7,505 nucleotides of DNA from Myxococcales bacterium (GTDB taxonomy: Bacteria > Myxococcota > Polyangia > Fen-1088), in assembly GCA_003153875.1 (NCBI GenBank), contig PMBY01000476.1, forward strand, positions 14,257 through 21,761, given 5' to 3'. Both the position numbers and the translations under genes were made by a program. Of the stretch, positions 1-6,419 are shown piece by piece (the stretch's first letter is position 1; each line of letters opens with the position of its first letter). The notes under the pieces are model-generated. The model saw only the letters and a list, made by a program, of their open reading frames with translations, made no database searches and was not told the origin of the DNA.

Positions 1-72
1 GCAGGCCGAAGCCAGAAGCATGGGCAGCAGGATCGCCGCAGGGACAGTGCTGAGGGAGGATCGGGTCTTCAC
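1..72 (-). CDS. Putative lipoprotein, N-terminal signal peptide only (runs off left edge)
   Basis: Read on the minus strand from a GTG at 72-70, this 24-codon stretch is open to the window edge. It reads as a bacterial lipoprotein signal peptide. The n-region carries Lys2 and Arg4. The hydrophobic core is AAILLPMLL at residues 12-20. A lipobox-like LASAC ends in Cys24, the last codon visible. This Cys would be lipidated by Lgt after export and become the first residue of the mature protein. An internal ATG at residue 18 would leave too short a signal. No convincing Shine-Dalgarno sequence is seen upstream of the GTG. The mature protein is outside the window, so no function can be given. The gene would be transcribed divergently from the plus-strand genes that follow. 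The call rests on the signal-peptide pattern alone. Confidence 0.45.
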   Translation of the reverse strand, partial: MKTRSSLSTVPAAILLPMLLASAC

Positions 73-102
73 AGGTCGTGACCGTGCAATCGAGTTGTTC
101 TC

Positions 103-107
103 GGAGG
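103..107 (+). promoter_or_regulatory. Ribosome binding site for the small ORF at 116
   Basis: GGAGG lies 8 bases upstream of the ATG at 116. It is the main reason to consider the short reading frame that follows as translated, and it selects the ATG at 116 over an in-frame ATG at 20. Confidence 0.4.
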
Positions 108-115
108 CGAAGCTA

Positions 116-238
116 ATGCCGGCCGGGCCAATACGCAACGATTGCTGGTCGCCGCCAGAGGCCGTGGTCGTGGTCTTGGTGTTGGCCGTGGCCGGCTGTG
201 CGCATCACGCTGCGGCTCCAGGCACGGATTCGTGCTAG
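116..238 (+). CDS. Possible 40-residue lipoprotein-like small protein or leader peptide
   Basis: The ATG at 116 has a good Shine-Dalgarno (GGAGG, 8-base spacing) and the frame closes at TAG 236-238. The peptide has a hydrophobic run VVVVLVLAV at residues 17-25, followed by a lipobox-like VAGC with Cys28. Only 13 residues remain after that, ending in a second Cys at 40. Against a real secreted lipoprotein, the n-region has only one basic residue (Arg7) and a Glu at 15 directly before the hydrophobic run. It is in the same frame as the 380-residue protein that begins 18 bases after its stop. It could therefore be a tiny lipoprotein, a translated leader coupled to the next gene, or an accidental reading frame in GC-rich DNA. 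I do not recognise a family. Confidence 0.3.
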   Translation: MPAGPIRNDCWSPPEAVVVVLVLAVAGCAHHAAAPGTDSC

Positions 239-256
239 ATTGGCGCCCGCTCGACG

Positions 257-1399
257 GTGAACGACGAAACCAAGCCCACCCCTCCTTCGGCCAATGCGCC
301 GCTGCCCGACGGCCTTGCTGCGCCCGCTGGCGAGGACGAGTTCGCCGGCATCCGATCTTCGTCCCGGCGTCATCCTGTGATCGCCTTGGCCACGGCGGCG
401 CTGGCGTGCTTCTTGGTTTTCCAGATCAAGGACGACGTGCGCTATGCTCTCTCGCCCAGCGTGGTGCAGGATCTGGGCGATGCGCGTGCAATCAGCGTGG
501 CGAAGGTTGAGTCGCTGCCCATCAATCGAACCGTGCGTCTGGCAGGCAACGCCGATCGTGAGAGCGCCGTGGTGCTTGACACGCAGGGGGCGTGGAATTT
601 CATGCAGTTCTTCCGCCTGCTGGGCACCAACAACCGGATCTTCGTCAGGCGCGCCGCAGACCCCTTGCCCGCCGAGTTGGCCGCGCATGACGTGTTCGTG
701 GGCCGGCTTATGCGATTCTCCGACCTGTCGTTTCAGGAGGCCATCCGCCGCTACTTTGCCGGTCACGTGAGCGCAACACACTTCTTCGCGCCGGCAGTGG
801 TAAGGACCGCGCTGGCCGAGGCGTCCGGCGGCTCGCGGACGATCACTGACCTGCTCGGTGATCGCGTGCCCCTTGCTGCCAACGATGAACTGGTCATCGA
901 TGTGGACCGTCCCGGCCAGATCCGGGTTGCCTTTCCGCGTGAGCGATTTGCTGACCAGGCCGCGGCCCGCGCCGCGGTGGAACAGCAAGGAGGGCAGGTG
1001 ATCGAGGCGCCCGGCGATGCTCTCGATCCCAAGAGCCTGGAGCTGGTGGTGACATTCCCGCCCGACCGGCGTGACCAGGCCTTGCAGGCGCTGGGCGAGA
1101 TGGACCGTCGGCTGCGCATCCGGCCTGCACACGCTACACACAAAGCCCGCGTGGCTGACCTGGCCGCCAGCGCCGATGCGATCGTGGCAAGGACTGCGGG
1201 CGCCGAGCCGCAGACTTTCCCGGTTGCCCAGATCCAAGGCATCGGCACCGTGGCTCCGGTGCAGATCCCCGACGACGCGCTCATCCTCTTCGAAGGCGAA
1301 CGGCCGCGCGAGCATGTGAAGACACTCGTCATCGCGGCCCTGCTGCTCGGCTTCGCGCTTGCCAATTTGTTGGCCTTGCGCCGCCCGCGTGGCTGGTAA
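257..1399 (+). CDS. Uncharacterised protein with N- and C-terminal membrane segments
   Basis: This is a 380-residue protein of no family I recognise. The first 38 residues are polar and Pro/Ala-rich and end in an Arg-Arg pair. A membrane segment follows at about residues 40-57 (PVIALATAALACFLVFQI). Residues 58-353 form a large soluble region with mixed charged, probably alpha/beta, sequence. A second membrane segment lies at about 356-374 (TLVIAALLLGFALANLLAL), then a short basic tail (RRPRGW). By the positive-inside rule the tails would be cytoplasmic and the central domain periplasmic; this is inference. The GTG start at 257 has no clear Shine-Dalgarno. It is the first usual start codon after an in-frame TAG at 236-238, so initiation may depend on translation of the small upstream frame. 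The stop TAA lies 9 bases before cysS and overlaps the cysS ribosome binding site, suggesting cotranscription and coupling. Confidence 0.8.
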   Translation: MNDETKPTPPSANAPLPDGLAAPAGEDEFAGIRSSSRRHPVIALATAALACFLVFQIKDDVRYALSPSVVQDLGDARAISVAKVESLPINRTVRLAGNADRESAVVLDTQGAWNFMQFFRLLGTNNRIFVRRAADPLPAELAAHDVFVGRLMRFSDLSFQEAIRRYFAGHVSATHFFAPAVVRTALAEASGGSRTITDLLGDRVPLAANDELVIDVDRPGQIRVAFPRERFADQAAARAAVEQQGGQVIEAPGDALDPKSLELVVTFPPDRRDQALQALGEMDRRLRIRPAHATHKARVADLAASADAIVARTAGAEPQTFPVAQIQGIGTVAPVQIPDDALILFEGERPREHVKTLVIAALLLGFALANLLALRRPRGW

Positions 1400-1408
1400 G
1401 GTTTCATC

Positions 1409-2872
1409 ATGATTCGGCTGCACGACACGCGGGCCAGGAAGAAGGTGGAACTCCAGCCGCGCGAACCGGGCAAGGTCTCCCTCTACGTATGCGGCGTGAC
1501 CGTGTACGACCTGTGCCACGTGGGTCACGCGCGCACCGCCGTGGCGTTCGACGTGATTGTGCGCCACTTGCGCGCGCGCGGTTTCGACGTGCGCTTCGTG
1601 CGCAACATCACCGACGTCGACGACAAGATTATTCGCAAAGGGCAGGCCGAAGGGCGGCCTGCCGCCGAGGTTGCGCGCGTCTATGCCGACGCCATGGCCG
1701 CCGACATGGAGGGCCTGGGCGTGGCCCCGCCTGACATCGAGCCCCGCGCCACCGCGCACATCGCCGATATGATCGACGTCATCCGCCGGCTGGAAGAACG
1801 CGGTCTGGCCTACGCTGCGGGCGGCGACGTGTACTATTCGGTGGTGGGCTTTCCCAACTACGGCGCCTTGTCAGGGCAAAGCCCCGACGAACTTCAGGCG
1901 GGAGCTCGCATCGAGGTGGGCGAACACAAGAAGAGCCCACTGGATTTCGCGCTGTGGAAGGCGGCCAAGCCGGGCGAGCCCTCGTGGGAGAGCCCGTGGG
2001 GGCCGGGCCGGCCGGGCTGGCACATCGAGTGCTCGGCCATGTCGCATCGTTATTTGGGCGACACCTTCGACATCCACGGTGGTGGGTCGGATCTGATCTT
2101 TCCCCACCACGAAAACGAGATTGCCCAGTCCGAAGGCGCGTTCGGCAGCTTCGCGCGCTACTGGATGCACTCGGGGATGCTCAACTTCGGTGGCGAGAAA
2201 ATGTCCAAGTCGCTGGGCAACGTGGTCACCATCCGCCGCGCCGCCGAGACGCACGATCTCGAGGCGTTGCGCCTCCTGCTCATCAGCGTGCACTATCGCA
2301 GCCCGGCCGCCTTTAGCATTGCGCGCGACGACGCGGGCCAGCCGGTGTACCCCGATCTCGACGAGGCCGAGGCGCGGCTCGACTACTTCTATCGCACGCT
2401 GGAACGGCTGGATGCATTCGTCGGCACTTTGGCGAGCCCGCCCACGCCGCCCCCGTCGGAGCTGGCCACGCATTTTGTCGAAGCTATGGACGACGATTTC
2501 AACACCGCAGCCGGCATCGGGCACCTCTACGATGCCTTCGTGCTGGCCAACAAGCTGCTCGACGATGCCAAGGCAGCGCCCAAGGCCGAGCGACAGGCGA
2601 CGCTGACGGCGCTGGCGCGCGACGCACGCATGCTGGGCGCGACGCTCGGGATTATGCGGAGGCCGCCGGCTGAGTTTCTCAACAGCCGGCGCGCGCGCCT
2701 GTGCGTGCGGCGCAAGATCGATCCCCAGTCCGTCGAGTCCGGTATTACCGAACGCGCCGCGGCTCGTGCGGCCAAGGAATTTCAGCGCGCCGACGACATC
2801 CGCGCCGGACTGAAAGCGCGCGGCGTGGAACTCATGGATGGACCCAAGGGCACCACCTGGCGGGTGGTCTAA
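1409..2872 (+). CDS. cysS: Cysteinyl-tRNA synthetase
   Basis: This class I aminoacyl-tRNA synthetase charges tRNA-Cys with cysteine using ATP in the cytoplasm. At 487 residues it is slightly longer than the usual 460-470. The HIGH signature is HVGH at residues 37-40 and the KMSKS loop is exact at 264-268. The zinc ligands that recognise the cysteine thiol are all present: Cys28 (YVCGVTVYD), Cys208 (WHIECSAM), and His233 and Glu237 in PHHENE. The anticodon-binding half includes [10 protein letters not shown] at 361-370 and ends with the family-typical RADDIRAGL and [14 protein letters not shown]. The ATG at 1409 has TAAGG at 1397-1401 with 7-base spacing, overlapping the stop of the upstream membrane protein gene. 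No cysteine-metabolism or translation neighbours are present. The gene looks intact and functional. Confidence 0.98.
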   Translation: MIRLHDTRARKKVELQPREPGKVSLYVCGVTVYDLCHVGHARTAVAFDVIVRHLRARGFDVRFVRNITDVDDKIIRKGQAEGRPAAEVARVYADAMAADMEGLGVAPPDIEPRATAHIADMIDVIRRLEERGLAYAAGGDVYYSVVGFPNYGALSGQSPDELQAGARIEVGEHKKSPLDFALWKAAKPGEPSWESPWGPGRPGWHIECSAMSHRYLGDTFDIHGGGSDLIFPHHENEIAQSEGAFGSFARYWMHSGMLNFGGEKMSKSLGNVVTIRRAAETHDLEALRLLLISVHYRSPAAFSIARDDAGQPVYPDLDEAEARLDYFYRTLERLDAFVGTLASPPTPPPSELATHFVEAMDDDFNTAAGIGHLYDAFVLANKLLDDAKAAPKAERQATLTALARDARMLGATLGIMRRPPAEFLNSRRARLCVRRKIDPQSVESGITERAAARAAKEFQRADDIRAGLKARGVELMDGPKGTTWRVV

Positions 2873-2884
2873 CTCGGACTTGGT

Positions 2885-3871
2885 TCACCGCTTCTGATCG
2901 CTCTTGGACAGGTACGCGAGGATTACGTCATCCAGGCTCCGCGTGCTGACCAGGCTCTCCGGGGCGGGCTCTTGTGGAATAGGAGGGGGCGCGGCGGTGC
3001 GAGGCGCCGCGGCAGCGTCGGCCCTCTCGTCCATGGGCGTGGCTGGCGGCACGCCGGGCTGGGACGGACGGCGCGCGATGAGGTTGGGGTGGCTGCCTTC
3101 CTGGACGACGTAGGGAACCCCGGCCCCAGGTCGTCGCGGGCGCGGCGCCACCGGGCGGGCCGCGCTTGGTTTCTTGGCGCCGGCACCCACAACTATCCGG
3201 CGCTGGACCACGACCGGCGAGGCGGGGCTGCTGGGGGCCTGGGTCTTGGGGGACCGCCTGTCGTCGGGCGGCGTACCGGTCTCGTTGGGATCAGGCACCG
3301 CGATGTCGCGCGTGGGTCGCTTGAAGGTGTAGGTCCCGCGCCCCGGGAGGGTGGGCCGGATGGTGTGCACGGGCAGTGGCTCGGGCGTCCGCATCCTCTC
3401 CGGAGGCGGGGTGGGAATCGAATCCAGATCGAGGATTTCCGGGCCTGGGCTCGGGGTCGCCTCCGCCCGTGCTGCGCGTACCTCGGGCGGTTTCGGGTGC
3501 GTCAACGGTGCTTCCGAGTCGGTTGCGAAGAGCACAGGCGGTGACACCTCGGCGGCAGCTTGGCGAGGAGAGGTGAAGACCTCGCCCCTGGTCGAAAAGA
3601 AATCCTCCAGGCGGTCATCATACAGACCCTGCTTCAGCTCTTTGAGGATCTCCTTGTGCTGCCCCTGCATCATCCCGCGCACGCCATCCTCGGTGGACGC
3701 GGCGTCGTACTGGAAGCGCTTGGTTGCCAGAATGCTGCCTTCGAAGAAGAGATGGGTGAACAGGTGGGGATTGGCCGGCCCCGAATCCTCAGTCTGCACG
3801 TGGAGGATGCGTCCTCCGTAGCGGACGTTGTGGTTGTACCCGAGCAGCGGGCTGCGAGTCAGCTTACCCAT
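2885..3871 (-). CDS. Uncharacterised myxobacterial-type protein, Pro-rich linker between conserved ends
   Basis: This is a 328-residue protein with three parts. Residues 9-92 are a compact conserved-looking domain with GYNHNVRYGGRILHVQTEDSG, then HLFTHLFFEGSILATKRFQYD, then a helix MQGQHKEILKELKQGLYDDRLEDFF. Residues about 93-310 are a low-complexity Pro/Ala/Arg/Thr-rich linker with islands of hydrophobic sequence (VVVQRRIVVGAGAKK at 220-234; PYVVQEGSHPNLIARRPSQPGV at 253-274). The tail SLDDVILAYL (312-321) is a short helical motif. From memory, both ends resemble a set of proteins widespread in myxobacteria with no known function. There is no signal peptide or membrane segment, so a cytoplasmic location is inferred. 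The ATG at 3871 is only a few bases from a probable transcription start and has no good Shine-Dalgarno. A leaderless or near-leaderless message is possible. Its stop converges on cysS, 12 bases away. Confidence 0.85.
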   Translation of the reverse strand: MGKLTRSPLLGYNHNVRYGGRILHVQTEDSGPANPHLFTHLFFEGSILATKRFQYDAASTEDGVRGMMQGQHKEILKELKQGLYDDRLEDFFSTRGEVFTSPRQAAAEVSPPVLFATDSEAPLTHPKPPEVRAARAEATPSPGPEILDLDSIPTPPPERMRTPEPLPVHTIRPTLPGRGTYTFKRPTRDIAVPDPNETGTPPDDRRSPKTQAPSSPASPVVVQRRIVVGAGAKKPSAARPVAPRPRRPGAGVPYVVQEGSHPNLIARRPSQPGVPPATPMDERADAAAAPRTAAPPPIPQEPAPESLVSTRSLDDVILAYLSKSDQKR

Positions 3872-3882
3872 CAGAAAAGCTA

Positions 3883-3888
3883 AGTATA
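3883..3888 (-). promoter_or_regulatory. Probable -10 element for the minus-strand gene
   Basis: On the minus strand this reads TATACT, a five-of-six match to TATAAT. No good -35 is seen at 16-18 bases; the best is TTTAGC. The expected start of transcription would be about 4-6 bases before the ATG, so the transcript would be nearly leaderless. Confidence 0.35.
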
Positions 3889-3904
3889 GCGCCTGCGCCG
3901 ATTG

Positions 3905-3913
3905 TGCTAAAAT
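3905..3913 (+). promoter_or_regulatory. Extended -10 promoter for the 96-residue protein
   Basis: TGCTAAAAT is an extended -10 element: TG, one base, then TAAAAT, five of six to consensus. It has no matching -35, as is usual for extended -10 promoters. Transcription would start near 3920, about 14 bases before the ATG at 3934. It lies back to back with the minus-strand -10 at 3883-3888, so the two genes share one short divergent control region. Confidence 0.45.
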
Positions 3914-3933
3914 TGCTTTGTAGCAGGTTCCCG

Positions 3934-4224
3934 ATGGTGAACGTCACTGCCACCAAGATTCGCGACAACAGCCGATCTGTATCCTCCGGCGTGGGCCGCC
4001 CCTACAGTGGCTATCTCATCAGCTTTCCCACCGTCGGCCGGGGCATGGTCATTTTTCGCGATCCCAGCGGCCACCGCATGGTGACCACGCCCGTGCGGCG
4101 GGTGCTGAGCGAGTTCGGGGCTGCGGACATCTACGTCGAAACGGAGAACTCGGTGTATCGTCTGCGTTTCCGTTCGGCCCCAGCGGTCGAGGCTGCTGCC
4201 CGCTCCACGGTGAAATCGGGTTAG
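3934..4224 (+). CDS. Small uncharacterised protein (96 residues)
   Basis: The protein begins MVNVTATKIRDNSRSV and contains SGYLISFPTVGRGMVIFRDPSGHRMVTTPVR, split by glycines as expected for beta strands and turns. It continues with DIYVETENSVYRLRF before a short Ala-rich tail. The alternation of hydrophobic and polar residues suggests a small beta-rich cytoplasmic domain. There is no signal peptide or membrane segment. I recall similar short proteins in myxobacterial genomes but no function. The ATG at 3934 is chosen over an in-frame GTG at 3904 because the GTG lies inside the probable promoter. It has AGCAGG at 3922-3927 with a 6-base spacer as a modest ribosome binding site. The gene is divergent from the minus-strand unknown and is followed by a 135-base gap before the next gene. 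Confidence 0.75.
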   Translation: MVNVTATKIRDNSRSVSSGVGRPYSGYLISFPTVGRGMVIFRDPSGHRMVTTPVRRVLSEFGAADIYVETENSVYRLRFRSAPAVEAAARSTVKSG

Positions 4225-4231
4225 TTTTCGA

Positions 4232-4244
4232 CGCCACGCTGGCG
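4232..4244 (+). other. Short hairpin downstream of the 96-residue gene
   Basis: CGCCA, a CGC loop, then TGGCG form a 5-base-pair hairpin 8 bases after the TAG stop at 4224. It is not followed by a T-run, so it is a weak candidate for a terminator or a message-end structure. Read-through into the fusion gene remains possible. Confidence 0.2.
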
Positions 4245-4345
4245 GTGAAATTTGGACAGCGCGGGGGCGGGCCGGCCAGTAAACGGGCTTGCGCCTCGAT
4301 TTCTCGGCGGCAAGCGGGTCGTGGCTGTCGTGGAACGGCGGTTGC

Positions 4346-4351
4346 AGGAGG
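4346..4351 (+). promoter_or_regulatory. Ribosome binding site fixing the start of the fusion gene
   Basis: AGGAGG, a perfect Shine-Dalgarno core, lies 8 bases before the ATG at 4360. It argues against the TTG at 4252, which opens the same frame 36 codons earlier, and against the ATG at 4399, which has no such site. Confidence 0.75.
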
Positions 4352-4359
4352 CGGCATCC

Positions 4360-6372
4360 ATGACTAGCATCTCGTGCTACGCTGTCCGCCATACCAGCAT
4401 GGTTCGTCACGCCCTGATTCTTGCGGCGGGACGCGGCCGCCCGGTCGCTGACCCGGAGACGCCCAACTGCCTTTGTGCGGTGGCAGGGGTTCCCCTGATC
4501 GTGCGTACGCTGCGTGGGCTGGCCAGCGCGGGTGTCCGGCGCGTGGGCATCGTGGTGGGTTGGAAAGGCGATGAGCTTCGCCGGCGCATCGAAGCCCTGT
4601 GCGCGTCAGAGCGGGGCCTTTCGACGGAGATTCTCTTCTTCGACAATTTGGCTTGGGAAAAGCCGAACGGATTGTCGGTCCTGGCCGCGCGTTCCTTGGT
4701 GACCGAGCGGACCCTGCTGGTGATGGCCGACCAAATCGCGGCGCCGCACCTGGTGGGCGACATGGCCAAGCTGCCCGCGACCGGCGCGGCCACCGTGCTG
4801 GCGGTCGATCGCGATCTGTCGCGCGTGTTCGATTTCGATGACGCCACCAAAGTCCGCCTGGCCCCGGCCCAGGGCAGCGAGACCCTGTGCCACCTCACCT
4901 CCATCGGCAAGGATCTGGCGGTCCACGATGCCGTCAGCACTGGTCTCTTCGTCATGTCACCCTCGCTAGTCGCCTGTCTCGATACCTTGGCCGCGTCGGG
5001 TGCCCCATCACTGACCGAGGGTGTGGCCGAGGCTGCGCGGCGCGGTCTGGTCGAGGCGTACGACGTGGCCGGGGCCGTGTGGCAGGACGTGGATTCGGCC
5101 GACATGCGCCAGCATGCCGAATGGCTGCTGCGGGTTTACGGCGATAGCTTGCGCCACCCGGATGTGCGCGGCACCGCGCGATCCACCGGCACCGACACCC
5201 TGGCCCTCATTGAACGCCTGCTGGCGGAGAAGGACGCTCCCCGCTACACCCTCTTCAATCCAGGGCCCGTGATGACCTCCGCGCGGGTCAAGGCGGCCCT
5301 GGTCCACCACGACATCTGCCACCGTGACGAGGACTACTCGGGCGTGGTGCGCCGGCTGCAGCAGAAGCTGCGCCCTGTGTTCGGAGCGTCGCCCGAGCAT
5401 GAAATGCTGCTGGTGACCGGCTCGGGTACGGCCGCCATGGAGATGGCGATCTCGTCGGTGGTGCCGCCCGGCAAGAAAATCCTGATCGTCGAGAACGGCG
5501 CTTTCGGCGAGCGCTTGGCTGAGATCGCGCAGCTTCATCACCTGGCGCTTGTGCGGCTCGCCTGCCCGTGGGGCAGCCTGCCTGACCCTGCTGCGCTTGA
5601 GTCGGCGCTGGCGAAAGACCCCGACATTGCGGTAGTGGCCATGATCCACCACGAAACCTCAGTCGGCGTGGTGAACCCGGTGGGAGCTATTGGGCGCGCG
5701 TGCCGCCAGCGCGGCGTGATCCTGGTGCTGGACGCAGTCTCTTCACTGGGCGTCGAGGATCTGGACGTGGTCCGTGACAGCGTGGACATCTGCTACTCCT
5801 CGGCCAACAAATGCCTGCACTCGTGCTCGGGCGTGTCGTTCCTGTGTGTGGCGCCCACGGTGTGGCCGCGCATCGAGTCCATCCCGCCGCGCGTGTACTA
5901 CTTGGATCTGCGCCGCTATCGCCGCTATCTGACGGAGTTGGCACAGACGCCGTTTACCCCCGCGGTGTCGTCCTTCTTCGCGCTCGAGACCGCGCTCGAC
6001 GAACTGTCCGAGCAGGGTGGGGTGGCGGCCCGGCGCGAGACCTACCGCCGGCGCAACCTGCTCATCAGGCGCGTGCTGACCGATCTGGGTTTCCAGTCCC
6101 TGACCAACACCGGCCGCGAGTCGCACACCATCTCAACCATGCGTGTGCCTGCGGTGATTGCCGTCGACGAGCTGTACACCCGCCTCAAGGAACGCGGCTT
6201 CATTATCTATCGCTGCAAGGGCGAGCTGGGCGCGCACTATGTCCAGATCTCGAACATGGGCGAGCTGCCCGACGCCACCATCGACGCCTTCTTGGGCGCG
6301 GTGGCCGACGTGGTGGGCGCGGCACGCGAGGCCGCGCGAGCCAAAGATCGCGGGCGGCTGCGATCAGTGTAG
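4360..6372 (+). CDS. Fusion of a nucleotidyltransferase-like domain and a PhnW-type aminotransferase
   Basis: This 670-residue two-domain protein has no signal peptide and is probably cytoplasmic. Residues 17-260 are a GT-A-fold nucleotidyltransferase-like domain close to inositol-1-phosphate/phosphonate cytidylyltransferases: LILAAGRG (19-26), KPNGLSVLAAR (101-111), metal-site-like MADQ (Asp124), FDFDDATKV (157-165), SIGKDL (181-186), STGLF, and WQDVDS (Asp243/Asp245). The usual Arg after GxGx and the Lys of the PK pair are replaced (RPV at 27-29; PNC at 35-37). Residues 296-655 are a fold-type I, class V aminotransferase: NPGP (300-303), GSGTAAME (354-361), NGAFGER (379-385), HHETSVGVVNP, the PLP-ring Asp458 in DAVSS, the Schiff-base Lys484 in SSANK, and GGVAARRETY. 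This resembles 2-aminoethylphosphonate-pyruvate transaminase. PntC-AEPT enzymes share this order and make CMP-activated aminoethylphosphonate. No PEP mutase or phosphonopyruvate decarboxylase gene is in the window, so the phosphonate role is inferred. Confidence 0.85.
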   Translation: MTSISCYAVRHTSMVRHALILAAGRGRPVADPETPNCLCAVAGVPLIVRTLRGLASAGVRRVGIVVGWKGDELRRRIEALCASERGLSTEILFFDNLAWEKPNGLSVLAARSLVTERTLLVMADQIAAPHLVGDMAKLPATGAATVLAVDRDLSRVFDFDDATKVRLAPAQGSETLCHLTSIGKDLAVHDAVSTGLFVMSPSLVACLDTLAASGAPSLTEGVAEAARRGLVEAYDVAGAVWQDVDSADMRQHAEWLLRVYGDSLRHPDVRGTARSTGTDTLALIERLLAEKDAPRYTLFNPGPVMTSARVKAALVHHDICHRDEDYSGVVRRLQQKLRPVFGASPEHEMLLVTGSGTAAMEMAISSVVPPGKKILIVENGAFGERLAEIAQLHHLALVRLACPWGSLPDPAALESALAKDPDIAVVAMIHHETSVGVVNPVGAIGRACRQRGVILVLDAVSSLGVEDLDVVRDSVDICYSSANKCLHSCSGVSFLCVAPTVWPRIESIPPRVYYLDLRRYRRYLTELAQTPFTPAVSSFFALETALDELSEQGGVAARRETYRRRNLLIRRVLTDLGFQSLTNTGRESHTISTMRVPAVIAVDELYTRLKERGFIIYRCKGELGAHYVQISNMGELPDATIDAFLGAVADVVGAAREAARAKDRGRLRSV

Positions 6373-6373
6373 C

Positions 6374-6419
6374 GCCCCGTTTGTCCGTCGGTGAGTAGCG
6401 GACAAGGGGCCAGCTTTTT
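6374..6419 (+). terminator. Rho-independent terminator after the fusion gene
   Basis: The stem starts 2 bases after the TAG stop. GCCCC (6374-6378), a GT bulge, and TTGTCCG (6381-6387) pair with CGGACAA (6399-6405) and GGGGC (6406-6410). That gives 12 base pairs around an 11-base loop. Five T residues follow at 6415-6419 after a 4-base gap. The position and form make it a convincing transcript end. Confidence 0.7.

Noticed and set aside
113..1759. A 548-codon open frame on the minus strand
   Set aside because: It lies antisense to the 380-residue protein and the start of cysS. Its sequence is His/Arg/Gly-rich with no recognisable domain, as expected of a shadow frame in GC-rich DNA.
2857..2890. 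A GGTG...CACC pairing across the cysS stop as a bidirectional terminator
   Set aside because: Only four base pairs with a long loop and no T-run on either side.
3904..3933. GTG start extending the 96-residue protein by 10 residues
   Set aside because: The GTG lies inside the probable extended -10 element, so it would not be in the transcript.
4252..4359. TTG start extending the fusion protein by 36 residues
   Set aside because: No ribosome binding site precedes the TTG, and the extra residues look like translated spacer. AGGAGG at 4346-4351 clearly selects the ATG at 4360.
4407..5652. Minus-strand open frames under the fusion gene
   Set aside because: They are Arg/Ser/Thr-rich or His-rich shadow translations of the coding strand with no motifs.
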